A stretch of 7,598 nt of DNA from positions 1 to 7,598 of the forward strand of contig NVTG01000059.1 in NCBI GenBank assembly GCA_002401495.1, in the 5' to 3' direction. This DNA is from Candidatus Kaiserbacteria bacterium. Its GTDB lineage: Bacteria; Patescibacteria; Paceibacteria; UBA9973; UBA2100. Below are positions 1 to 7,598 of this stretch, in pieces (the first letter of the stretch is position 1; the number at the start of each line of letters is the position of its first letter). Below the pieces are notes generated by a model. That model did not search any database and had not been told where the DNA came from. It saw nothing but the letters and a program-made list of their open reading frames with translations. A program made the translations under genes and the position numbers.

Positions 1-1581
<1,581 letters not shown>

Positions 1582-1591
1582 ACAATTTATA

Positions 1592-2506
1592 TTACTTCAT
1601 CGCCTCTATTCCGCTAGTAATTTCGCTAACCTCGCTTGTTATAACAGCCTGACGGGCTTTATTAAATTTTAGTAATAATTCTTGACTCATTTCCGTTGCC
1701 TTATCAGTAGCACTTTTCATCGCAACCATTCTCGCTGAATGCTCTGAGGCTTTGGTTTCAAGAAGCGCATGGTAGACAACAATGTTTACCAGGGAAGGAA
1801 TGATAGTTTCTAGAACTGCTTCAGTTGAAGGCTCCACTGTGTATGATGATGCACTTTTTCTTCCGTGTTCTGTGTCTGAATACTTACCACTATCAGGAAT
1901 AATTGTTTCGATAACCTCGTTTAAGGCACCGTCTGAAAGCGGGAGTATTCTACGAATTACAGCCTCTTGTTCAAAAGTAGACTTGAAGTTTGTGTACGCT
2001 ATATACCAGGCTCGCGTATCGCCTTCTTTATGCAGTTTAGCGATCATGTCGGTAACCACTTTCATATCGGATTCCTTTACGTCACCCTTTTTGTTTTCCT
2101 CGTGAATTAAGACGTTAAGATTACGGTTTGTTGCAAATTCATAACCTCGACGACCAATGCAGATAAGAACCTTCTCATAAGAATATTTTTCGTCTTTAAG
2201 GAATGAAGTTACTTTTTTAAGAACAGCGCTGTTTAGAGATCCGGCTAATCCTTTATCACTCGTTATGATTATAATTCCGTACTTTCCCTTAGTTCGTGGC
2301 TTAACCATATAGTGGTTTGCAACGTCTATTGTTCCGCTTAGGTTTTTAAGGATTCTTAGGGCACCAGCAGCGTATGCTCTTCCGCCTAGCGCGCTTTCTT
2401 GAGCCTTACGCATCTTTACAGCAGAAACCGACTCCATCGCCTTTGTTACTTGGCGAGTTTTGTTTACAGAGATTCTTTTTAGTTTTAATTGCTTAAGACT
2501 TGCCAT
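1592..2506 (-). CDS. atpG: F1Fo ATP synthase subunit gamma
   Basis: This is the central rotor shaft, whose two long terminal helices turn inside the alpha3beta3 head. The N-terminus [27 protein letters not shown] matches the conserved gamma helix. The C-terminus (about 258-304) contains [12 protein letters not shown] and [20 protein letters not shown] chose the ATG at 2506, giving 304 residues, because it places MASLK at the canonical start. A GTG ten codons upstream is open but would add non-homologous residues. The start overlaps the end of atpA by 14 bases. No strong Shine-Dalgarno is visible, so coupling to atpA is likely. The protein is slightly long because about 33 residues separate ILPL from VEPS, against about 16 in E. 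coli. ETIIP occurs twice around this loop. Confidence 0.97.
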   Translation of the reverse strand: MASLKQLKLKRISVNKTRQVTKAMESVSAVKMRKAQESALGGRAYAAGALRILKNLSGTIDVANHYMVKPRTKGKYGIIIITSDKGLAGSLNSAVLKKVTSFLKDEKYSYEKVLICIGRRGYEFATNRNLNVLIHEENKKGDVKESDMKVVTDMIAKLHKEGDTRAWYIAYTNFKSTFEQEAVIRRILPLSDGALNEVIETIIPDSGKYSDTEHGRKSASSYTVEPSTEAVLETIIPSLVNIVVYHALLETKASEHSARMVAMKSATDKATEMSQELLLKFNKARQAVITSEVSEITSGIEAMK

Positions 2507-4052
2507 AATGAGTCTTTTTAAAATCTTCCATTGCACTCTTTAGTTTTTCTTCAGTTTCTTCCTCAATCTTTCCTGTTGAGTGGATTGCCTCGAAGATTTC
2601 ATTGTGTTGGCCGTTTATATATTCAAGCCACTCACCTTCCATCTTGGTAACCTCTTCAACCCCTACTTCAATAAACAATCCATTTATTCCGGCGTAAATT
2701 GAAACAACTTGTTGTTCAAAAGGAAGAGGCCTTCCATTAACTTGCTTTAGCAACTCAGTCATTCTTCTTCCCTTATCAATTCTAGCCTTTGTATTTTCAT
2801 CCAAGTCTTGTGCAAATTGCATAAAGGCTTCAAGTTCACGGAATTGTGCTAGCTCAATACGAATTGAACCACCAACTGCCTTCATGGCTTTGGTTTGAGC
2901 GGAAGATCCTACTCTTGAAACAGAGTTTCCTACATCAATTGCAGGCCTTGTTCCTTTATTGAATAAAGTTGAGTCTAAGAAAATTTGTCCGTCAGTAATT
3001 GAGATTACGTTTGTTGGAATGTAGGCAGAAACATCACCTTCTTGAGTTTCAATGATGGGAAGGGCTGTTAATGAACCTCCTCCTTTTTCGTCTGAAAGTT
3101 TAGCGGCTCTCTCCAGTAATCGTGAGTGAAGATAGAAAATATCTCCGGGGTAGGCTTCTCGTCCTGGTGGACGACGAAGCAGAAGGGAGAGTTGACGATA
3201 TGCAACAGCTTGTTTTGAGAGATCGTCGTATATAACAAGAGCGTCTTGTCCTTTGTCCATAAAATACTCTCCGATGGCAGCACCTGTGAAGGGAGCAAGG
3301 AATTGTAGGGCGGCTGGACTGGCAGCACCTGCGGATACGATAATGGTGTACTCCATCGCACCTTCTGCTTCAAGTTGGGCTACAATTCTTGCGGTTTTAG
3401 ATTCTTTTTGACCGATAGCAACATAGATACAGATCGGACGCGTTTCCTTAGGTTCGTTCTTTTGATTTATGATCGCGTCGATTGCGATTGTAGTTTTTCC
3501 TGTAAATCGGTCTCCGATGATAAGTTCACGTTGTCCTCGTCCAATTGGAACCATTGAGTCGATTGCCTTTATTCCTGTGTGCATAGGAGAGTTAACGGAT
3601 TGCCTATCAAGAACTCCGTAGGCTTCTCTTTCAATGGGAGCGAATGTTTTTGCATCAATTGCACCCTTTCCATCAATAGGCTCAGCTAGTGTATTTACTA
3701 CTCGTCCTAGAAGTTCCTCTCCAACGGGAATAGAAAGAACGCGTCCGGTACTTTTTACCATCATTCCTTCTTTTACTCGTTGAGTGTCTCCCAGAATTAC
3801 AACCTTAACGGAATCTTCTTCAAGGTTTAGTACAAGACCAAACAATGAGTCGCTCTTGTTCATAGATTCTTCCAGAGATTCATCTGATCCCTCATCAAAG
3901 AGAACCATCTCGCTCATCATGGCCTTTTCTAAGCCTTCGATTTCAGCAACACCGTCTCCTACTCGAACAACACGACCAACCTTCTCTTCAGTTTGCGTGC
4001 TTTGGAAGTTCTCAATCTCCTTTTGAATTTTTTCAATTATTAATGTGTCCAT
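2493..4052 (-). CDS. atpA: F1Fo ATP synthase subunit alpha
   Basis: This is the non-catalytic nucleotide-binding subunit of F1, and its arginine finger completes the beta catalytic sites. At 519 residues it is slightly longer than usual. The crown beta-barrel (about 24-100) contains [17 protein letters not shown], then an acidic insertion at about 55-68 before GLVLNLEED. The P-loop is GDRFTGKT at 180-187, where most homologues have GDRQTGKT. The Walker B region ALVIYDD is at 271-277, followed by [26 protein letters not shown]. The arginine finger is R380 in [15 protein letters not shown], and the C-terminal TELLKQ is at 432-437. The ATG at 4052 comes three bases after the atpH stop, with no recognisable Shine-Dalgarno in the A/T-rich leader. 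Its 3' end overlaps atpG by 14 bases. Confidence 0.98.
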   Translation of the reverse strand: MDTLIIEKIQKEIENFQSTQTEEKVGRVVRVGDGVAEIEGLEKAMMSEMVLFDEGSDESLEESMNKSDSLFGLVLNLEEDSVKVVILGDTQRVKEGMMVKSTGRVLSIPVGEELLGRVVNTLAEPIDGKGAIDAKTFAPIEREAYGVLDRQSVNSPMHTGIKAIDSMVPIGRGQRELIIGDRFTGKTTIAIDAIINQKNEPKETRPICIYVAIGQKESKTARIVAQLEAEGAMEYTIIVSAGAASPAALQFLAPFTGAAIGEYFMDKGQDALVIYDDLSKQAVAYRQLSLLLRRPPGREAYPGDIFYLHSRLLERAAKLSDEKGGGSLTALPIIETQEGDVSAYIPTNVISITDGQIFLDSTLFNKGTRPAIDVGNSVSRVGSSAQTKAMKAVGGSIRIELAQFRELEAFMQFAQDLDENTKARIDKGRRMTELLKQVNGRPLPFEQQVVSIYAGINGLFIEVGVEEVTKMEGEWLEYINGQHNEIFEAIHSTGKIEEETEEKLKSAMEDFKKTHYGKS

Positions 4053-4055
4053 ATA

Positions 4056-4394
4056 TTATTTTGTTATTTTTCTGTAGAGTTTTAATAGTGCCGCTTTGTA
4101 ACTTGAATCAATCAGAGTGTCCTTATCAACGTATCTAAAGCCACCTATTAAAGATTCGTCTATCAAAACTTCTGCGTCAAACTGCATCGAAACTTTTTCG
4201 ATATCTTCCTCTTTTGCAACGTAAACAGTGGGCTTCTGAGAGGAAGTTCTTTCTTCAATTCTCTGAAACTCTTTTAGAATTGCAGGTAAGGCTTTTAATT
4301 TGCCCTCTCGTTTTAGAATTTGAACAAGGCTCTCCACCGGAGTTTCCGATGTTTCAAGTGAGTTATGTAAAGCTTGTGCGTATTCTGCTGGCAT
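4056..4394 (-). CDS. atpH: F1Fo ATP synthase subunit delta, unusually short
   Basis: This is the stator subunit that attaches the b subunits to the top of the F1 head. The C-terminal part is recognisable: PTVYVAKEEDIEKVSMQF, then VLIDESLIGGFRYVDKDTLIDSSYKAALLKLY, matching the family's vDpsliGG and iDgS pattern. The start is the ATG at 4394, giving 112 residues, because AAGGA lies 8 bases upstream and MPAEYAQAL aligns with the YAKAL motif seen near the N-terminus of delta. A TTG 11 codons upstream, inside atpF, is open but less likely. Typical delta is about 175-180 residues. Here helix 1 seems to lead almost directly into the last N-domain helices (VQILKREGKLKALPAILKEF), so the N-terminal bundle is reduced. 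The atpF stop lies one base upstream and the atpA start three bases downstream. Confidence 0.9.
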   Translation of the reverse strand: MPAEYAQALHNSLETSETPVESLVQILKREGKLKALPAILKEFQRIEERTSSQKPTVYVAKEEDIEKVSMQFDAEVLIDESLIGGFRYVDKDTLIDSSYKAALLKLYRKITK

Positions 4395-4395
4395 A

Positions 4396-4838
4396 TTAGT
4401 TTTCCTTAAGAATTTTTTCAGCTGCAAGAATTGCTGCTTTGCTAATTTCCTCTCGACTTTCTCTCATTGCTTTACTTTGAGTCTCGCGTGCTCGCTCGTC
4501 TGCGGTAGTAAGAATATATTCAGCCTTTTTGTTAGCATCTTCAACAATTTCAGTCGCTAACTCTGCTGAACGTTCTTTAGAGTTTAGAAGAATGTTTGAA
4601 GCGTTGTCTGTTGCCTCTTTCAATACCTCATCGCGTTCTACTTCAATCTCACTAAGTCTTTCTCCTGCTTTTTCAGCATTTTTAACTCCTTCTTCTACTT
4701 TCTTTTTTCGCTCATCGAGCATTTTCAAAACAGGTGTGTAGAGAAAATACCAAAGTACTAATAGTAGTACTCCAAAGTTAACTGCTTGAATTAATAGCAG
4801 TTTCCAGTTAAGACCAAATACTTTCGCAATCTCTTCCA

Positions 4839-4839
<1 letters not shown>
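4396..4839 (-). CDS. atpF: F1Fo ATP synthase subunit b
   Basis: This is the peripheral stalk subunit of Fo, anchored in the membrane and reaching along F1 to delta. Its 147 residues have one N-terminal membrane segment (about 13-36, with the conserved IQAVNFGVLLL and YTPVLKMLDERKKKVEE), followed by a long charged amphipathic helix to the C-terminus, as expected for the dimeric coiled coil. It is slightly shorter than the roughly 156 residues of E. coli b. Only one b-type gene is visible, so a homodimer is likely. Its ATG shares one base with the atpE stop (TAATG), a typical termination-reinitiation junction. It ends in KEN-stop, one base before the atpH ATG. Confidence 0.96.
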
Positions 4840-5081
<242 letters not shown>

Positions 5082-5102
5082 TTAATAATGACTCCCTTCA
5101 CG

Positions 5103-5139
5103 GAATCACATTAGGCCCCGTAAGAGACTAATGTGGTTC
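5103..5139 (-). other. Stem-loop at the atpB-atpE boundary
   Basis: Perfect 8-base arms CACATTAG (5107-5114 on the plus strand) and CTAATGTG (5128-5135) enclose a 13-base loop. After one mismatch, three more pairs (GAA/TTC) extend the stem. The structure spans the atpB stop codon and part of the only sizeable gap inside the operon. No T-run follows it, so a terminator is unlikely. It could mark a processing site or stabilise the downstream atpE message, for which a higher yield is needed. That role is inferred from position only. Confidence 0.55.
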
Positions 5140-5892
5140 AGTGATGGCTATCTTCACGAAGAACAGAGTTAATAGGGCAAAAATCGCCGCCTGAATTAAT
5201 CCGACGAATACTTCAAAGAGCATCATAGGAACTGGTGCAACATATGGGAAAAAGAAGATTATAACAACTATTAAAACCTCACCTGCCAATATGTTTCCAA
5301 ACAAACGGAAAGAAAAGGAAATTAGTCGAGCAACTTCACTAAAAAGCTCAATTATTCCAACAAGGAAGTTTAAAGGTGAAGAAAAGTTTAAAAACTTACC
5401 GGTGTACTTCATAAATCCAAGAGTTGCAACGCCTACAACTTCAATTGAGATAAAGGCAATTATCGCAAGAGCGAGAGTTACGTTAAGGTCTGTGTTAACA
5501 CTTCGTAAAAGTGGCGTGAAGATCCCGTCTTCGATAAAGCCTAAACTTCCAATTCCTGGCGTAAACTCAAGAATGTTTGAGGCGAAGATAAACAAAAACA
5601 GCGTTGTTATAAGAGGAAAGAGTTTTCTAGCCAACTTTTTGTCTTCAAGTACCTCTCCCATGTAATCAAGAATGAATGAAAACATCCCTTCAAAGATGGC
5701 TTGCACTCTTCCAGGAATCATTTTTAGATTTCGCCCAACAAAGAATGCAATAATTCCCAAGATTAGCATTACAATCCAGCTTGTTACCAGAGTGTTTGTT
5801 ATTGGCATACCCAAAAACTCTCCAAGCTTTTCAGCAGCTAAGGCTATATGAATTCCTGAGTCGGATGTATGTTGAATTTCTGTTGCTTCCAT
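5128..5892 (-). CDS. atpB: F1Fo ATP synthase subunit a
   Basis: This is the Fo stator channel that carries protons to and from the c-ring. The 254-residue protein is polytopic. Membrane segments lie around 35-55, 92-110, 137-158, 172-192, 200-216 and 224-248, the exact number being uncertain. The essential arginine is R196 in FRLFGNILAGEVL, matching E. coli R210. E205 and Q234 (GLIQAAIFALLTLFFV) fit the other conserved polar positions of the last two helices. The N-terminus IHIALAAEKLGEFLGMPITNTL and the motif SNILEFTPG match bacterial subunit a. The ATG at 5892 is the only sensible start. It is the first gene of the operon, about 20 bases downstream of the predicted transcription start, without a clear Shine-Dalgarno. 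It is the only visible gene here ending in TAG. Confidence 0.97.
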   Translation of the reverse strand: MEATEIQHTSDSGIHIALAAEKLGEFLGMPITNTLVTSWIVMLILGIIAFFVGRNLKMIPGRVQAIFEGMFSFILDYMGEVLEDKKLARKLFPLITTLFLFIFASNILEFTPGIGSLGFIEDGIFTPLLRSVNTDLNVTLALAIIAFISIEVVGVATLGFMKYTGKFLNFSSPLNFLVGIIELFSEVARLISFSFRLFGNILAGEVLIVVIIFFFPYVAPVPMMLFEVFVGLIQAAIFALLTLFFVKIAITEPH

Positions 5893-5910
5893 GCTGCGTT
5901 TTGGCCAATG

Positions 5911-5948
5911 GGCGCGCGCATTGTAGCATAAACAGATTCCAATTCCAG
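5911..5948 (-). promoter_or_regulatory. Predicted atp operon promoter with extended -10 and GC-rich discriminator
   Basis: On the minus strand TACAAT (5925-5920) is preceded by TGC (5928-5926), forming an extended -10. A poor -35, CTGGAA (5948-5943), lies 17 bases upstream, inside a tandem TGGAAT repeat. The stretch after the -10 (5919-5911) is all G/C in an A/T-rich setting. CAATG and CATTG form a short inverted repeat around it. Transcription would start near 5913, about 20 bases before the atpB ATG. The position in the 57-base gap between the FN3-like gene and atpB supports the call. There is no terminator in that gap, so readthrough from upstream is also possible. Confidence 0.6.
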
Positions 5949-5949
5949 G

Positions 5950-6966
5950 TTAATTTCTCTTGTTCTTGTCGTGTTTAGTTTCAAGTAGTTTTGGCTGCTT
6001 TGGGAGCTCTTCTTCCCCTACGCTTTTTAGCAAATACCAGGCCATTACTGCTAAGAAAACAGCAATACCGACTAAAGTTATGTAGTAGTACATTAATGCG
6101 GCTGAGCCCACAGTTAGAACTACTGATCCTACAAGCCAATACATAACAGGGTTTTTAAGATCTACCTTAACCATGGGTAGAATGTATCGATATGCCAAAT
6201 ACAGTAGTAGTGCTAAGAAAAGCAACGGAACAATATATTTGTCCTTTTCAAATAGACCAATACTTGAAGAAAGACTTAAGCGACTTGTATCTGGCTTGAA
6301 TCCTGCAAAGAAAGAAAGTAACTCCCCTTCCTTTGATTTGTCTCCCATAGCCTCCGTTGCAGCAGTAATAGCAGCGGGCACTATAGGTGTCTCTACAACA
6401 GGCTTTTCTATCACAACAACTGGCTTTTTAACTGGTGGTATAACAACAATTGGTTTAACAACTGTGGGAATGATATAAGTTTGACCGGTTATGAAAACAA
6501 AAGGATCGCTAATAACAGGAAGTGCGCTTGGATGAGCGCGTGTTACAAGTCGGTAAGAATACGCCTTACCTGATTCTAGATCTTTAAGAACTGCCGTATG
6601 ACTGGCAATTCCTGCATTGTTTTGAGTTGTGAATTTAGAATATCCAAATCCTTCCTTTGAAAGGTCTATGGAAACAGGTTCATCAGTTAGTTCTGCGTAT
6701 AAAACCATTGTGGCAGCTGGTGCCGAACTATCCCATTGTATAACGGCACAGTTTTCTACTGCGTTGATTGCACTAACTCTAGCGTTTGAAGTGGTAAGTT
6801 GAGTAAAGCCATGCATCATACCCGTACCTGAGCTTTGTATGTCTACGACTGTATTACCACAAGAAGCACGTTCTATAACTCCAATGGGCAATACATCTGC
6901 GGAGGCAGAATTAGGTATTAAAATTATGGCTGCTGCGATCAATAGGACTTTAGTAAAGGCACTCAT
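5950..6966 (-). CDS. Secreted FN3-like domain protein with three C-terminal membrane segments
   Basis: I do not recognise a named family for this 338-residue protein. Residues 1-23 are a signal peptide ending in the A-S-A cleavage motif. An extracytoplasmic region follows, with an FN3/purple-acid-phosphatase-N-like module at about 60-161 (VSAINAVENCAVIQW, SHTAVLKDLESGKAYSYRLVT, DPFVFIT). C36 and C73 are the only cysteines outside the signal and could pair. A Pro/Val/Lys-rich linker (165-198) contains KP-VVI repeats. Three hydrophobic segments lie at about 244-263, 273-296 and 297-316, and a lysine-rich tail ends the protein. Charge placement predicts the FN3 part outside and the tail in the cytoplasm. 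It occupies the spot where atpI or atpZ often sits but resembles neither. It has its own promoter. The ATG at 6966 lacks a Shine-Dalgarno. Confidence 0.82.
   Translation of the reverse strand: MSAFTKVLLIAAAIILIPNSASADVLPIGVIERASCGNTVVDIQSSGTGMMHGFTQLTTSNARVSAINAVENCAVIQWDSSAPAATMVLYAELTDEPVSIDLSKEGFGYSKFTTQNNAGIASHTAVLKDLESGKAYSYRLVTRAHPSALPVISDPFVFITGQTYIIPTVVKPIVVIPPVKKPVVVIEKPVVETPIVPAAITAATEAMGDKSKEGELLSFFAGFKPDTSRLSLSSSIGLFEKDKYIVPLLFLALLLYLAYRYILPMVKVDLKNPVMYWLVGSVVLTVGSAALMYYYITLVGIAVFLAVMAWYLLKSVGEEELPKQPKLLETKHDKNKRN
6397..6456 (-). repeat. Imperfect 30-base tandem repeat coding a KP-VVI linker
   Basis: Two adjacent ten-residue units, KPIVVIPPVK (171-180) and KPVVVIEKPV (181-190), form the extended linker between the FN3-like domain and the membrane segments. 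The underlying 30-base units are similar but not identical. The likely role is a rigid spacer through the cell envelope, and repeat-number variation between strains would be plausible. Confidence 0.5.
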
Positions 6967-6996
6967 TTTGAATTTATTAGGCTGAAAAGAAAGGGC

Positions 6997-7041
6997 AAAA
7001 AGAGCGTAAGTTCCTTGATTATAAGCCCGCCAAAAGAGCGT
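6997..7041. repeat. Direct repeat AAAAGAGCGT flanking the promoter -10
   Basis: The 10-mer AAAAGAGCGT (plus strand) occurs at 6998-7007 and 7032-7041, 34 bases apart. One copy overlaps the spacer and the edge of the -35 hexamer, and the other lies just after the predicted transcription start. This layout could be a paired operator, but two copies of a short A-rich word may be chance. Confidence 0.4.
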
Positions 7042-7046
7042 CGCAA
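7018..7046 (-). promoter_or_regulatory. Predicted sigma-70-type promoter of the FN3-like membrane protein gene
   Basis: A perfect -10 TATAAT (7023-7018) lies exactly 17 bases downstream of TTGCGA (7046-7041), which matches the -35 consensus at 4 of 6 positions. Transcription would begin near 7011, leaving a leader of about 45 bases before the ATG at 6966. The leader is pyrimidine-rich and has no Shine-Dalgarno. The promoter lies downstream of the stem-loop at 7132-7079, which fits a transcription unit boundary between the DUF1360 gene and this one. Confidence 0.75.
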
Positions 7047-7077
7047 GTAATAGACAAACTATACAACACGGTGAAAT

Positions 7078-7119
7078 CTAAAGGACATTTAGCGCCGAGA
7101 AGGCGCTAAACATCAACAT
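7078..7119 (-). other. Possible 13-codon minicistron lying inside the stem-loop
   Basis: ATG at 7119 opens 13 codons (MLMFSAFSALNVL) ending in TAG at 7080-7078. AAGGA (7130-7126) lies 6 bases before the ATG, a better ribosome site than most genes in this window have, and it forms part of the outer stem arm. The peptide would be hydrophobic. Such a short frame arises easily by chance, and the hairpin alone explains the sequence, so this is recorded as a low-confidence possibility. Confidence 0.15.
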
Positions 7120-7132
7120 ATCTTGTCCTTTA
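7079..7132 (-). terminator. Strong nested stem-loop after the DUF1360 gene, probable terminator
   Basis: The inner arms TTTAGCGCC (7110-7102 on the minus strand) and GGCGCTAAA (7096-7088) pair perfectly over 9 bases around a TTCTC loop. Outer arms TAAAGGACA (7132-7124) and TGTCCTTTA (7087-7079) add 9 more pairs. The right arms abut, while a 13-base bulge (7123-7111) separates the left ones. It starts 8 bases after the DUF1360 stop, which is a tandem TAA TAA, and ends about 30 bases before the next promoter, the expected place for a terminator. There is no proper T-run, so it may instead protect the transcript's 3' end. Confidence 0.6.
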
Positions 7133-7140
7133 TCTAATTA

Positions 7141-7587
7141 TTAATGAGATCCGAGCCTACCTATCATTTTGGAGAAGACTTGCATAAAGCTACCGACTGC
7201 AGCAATTGCAAGAATTATAACTACAAAACGTCCGGCGTCGTTTACAAAGTAAAGACAGGTTGCAATTGGAGCTGCCCACAATCCAGTACACCACAGACAC
7301 TCCACAAGTTCTGAGACTGTTCTACGAAAACCTCCTTCCGTTTTAATGTAGCTACCGTCTTCTGTTCTATCTAGGAACAGGTTACGAGCAAAGGCGAATA
7401 TCTTGTCGTATGTAACAAGACGTATAAGTCTAAAGGTAGCTAATGATATAAGAACAATATCAGTTGTACTTATTAAATGTAGCCAACCGAAATTATCTAA
7501 ACCATCAGTGAGACCCCAGTAACCTAGGGATAATAGCAATAGGAATAGAAACATAAAGATTATATTCCATGTTGTTTGATTTTTCAT
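7141..7587 (-). CDS. DUF1360 family membrane protein
   Basis: This 148-residue integral membrane protein matches the DUF1360 family (Bacillus YjcA-like), whose function is unknown. Family traits are IVLISLATFRLIRLVTYDKI (44-63), followed by a polar stretch with FARNLF and GGFRRTVSELVECLWCTGLW (85-104). The C97-x-x-C100 pair in ECLWCTGLW corresponds to the family's CpwClG motif. Membrane segments lie around 7-25, 41-58, 102-116 and 120-137. The first hydrophobic segment is extra compared with the shortest family members. The ATG at 7587 lies only 11 bases from the window end, so its promoter is not visible. The gene ends in a tandem TAA TAA before a strong stem-loop, so it is probably a separate unit from the atp operon. 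Confidence 0.85.
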   Translation of the reverse strand: MKNQTTWNIIFMFLFLLLLSLGYWGLTDGLDNFGWLHLISTTDIVLISLATFRLIRLVTYDKIFAFARNLFLDRTEDGSYIKTEGGFRRTVSELVECLWCTGLWAAPIATCLYFVNDAGRFVVIILAIAAVGSFMQVFSKMIGRLGSH

Positions 7588-7598
7588 AATTCAGATAC

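Noticed and set aside
1782..2105. Plus-strand open frame of 107 codons
   Set aside because: It is antisense to atpG, has no family resemblance, and has composition expected from the opposite strand of a conserved gene.
2507..2536. Longer atpG starting at GTG 2536
   Set aside because: The gamma family begins at MASLK-type sequence, which matches the ATG at 2506.
3068..3373. Minus-strand open frame of 101 codons in another frame of atpA
   Set aside because: It overlaps the catalytically important core of alpha in a different frame and has no recognisable protein features.
4395..4427. Longer atpH starting at TTG 4427
   Set aside because: It would overlap atpF by 32 bases and add 11 residues without homology. 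The ATG at 4394 has an AAGGA site 8 bases upstream.
5291..5665. Plus-strand open frame of 124 codons
   Set aside because: It lies wholly antisense to atpB, whose identity is certain. The peptide is Arg/Ser/Ile-rich without a domain.
6173..6478. Plus-strand open frame of 101 codons with a Thr/Gly-rich end
   Set aside because: It is antisense to the FN3-like gene, and its Thr/Gly repeats simply mirror the KP-VVI linker codons.

Overview
The window holds most of a bacterial F1Fo ATP synthase operon, all on the minus strand. The best guess for the source is a member of the Patescibacteria (Candidate Phyla Radiation). The reasons are a very short delta subunit, no atpI-like gene, tightly packed and overlapping genes with few clear Shine-Dalgarno sites, and a DUF1360 gene and a secreted FN3-like membrane protein next door. 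This placement is inference, because no taxonomic marker such as rRNA is present. The standard genetic code fits: no in-frame TGA is needed, and all nine visible gene ends are TAA (eight) or TAG (one).

Layout in transcription order, from high to low coordinates. A DUF1360 membrane protein (7587-7141) is followed by a strong stem-loop (7132-7079), probably a terminator. A near-consensus promoter (7046-7018) precedes a 338-residue protein with a signal peptide, an FN3-like domain and three membrane segments (6966-5950). A second promoter, with an extended -10 and a GC-rich discriminator (about 5948-5911), lies just before atpB. The operon then runs atpB (a), atpE (c), atpF (b), atpH (delta), atpA (alpha), atpG (gamma), a CYTH-domain gene, and atpD (beta), which is cut by the window edge. 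atpC (epsilon) would be expected beyond position 1 but is not visible.

Subunits a, c and b form the Fo motor and stator in the membrane. Delta attaches b to the alpha3beta3 head, and gamma is the rotor shaft. The c subunit has the proton-type rather than the sodium-type binding site. Genes inside the operon are separated by at most 10 bases or overlap. The exception is the 61-base atpB-atpE gap, which carries a stem-loop.

The departures from a textbook operon are a CYTH triphosphate-tunnel gene between atpG and atpD, a delta subunit of about 112 residues, an acidic insertion in the alpha crown domain, changed adenine-pocket residues at the alpha non-catalytic site, and an identical 13-base stop/start junction used twice. 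The longest stretch without a gene is 174 bases (6967-7140), described below. No tRNA, rRNA, CRISPR array or insertion sequence was seen.
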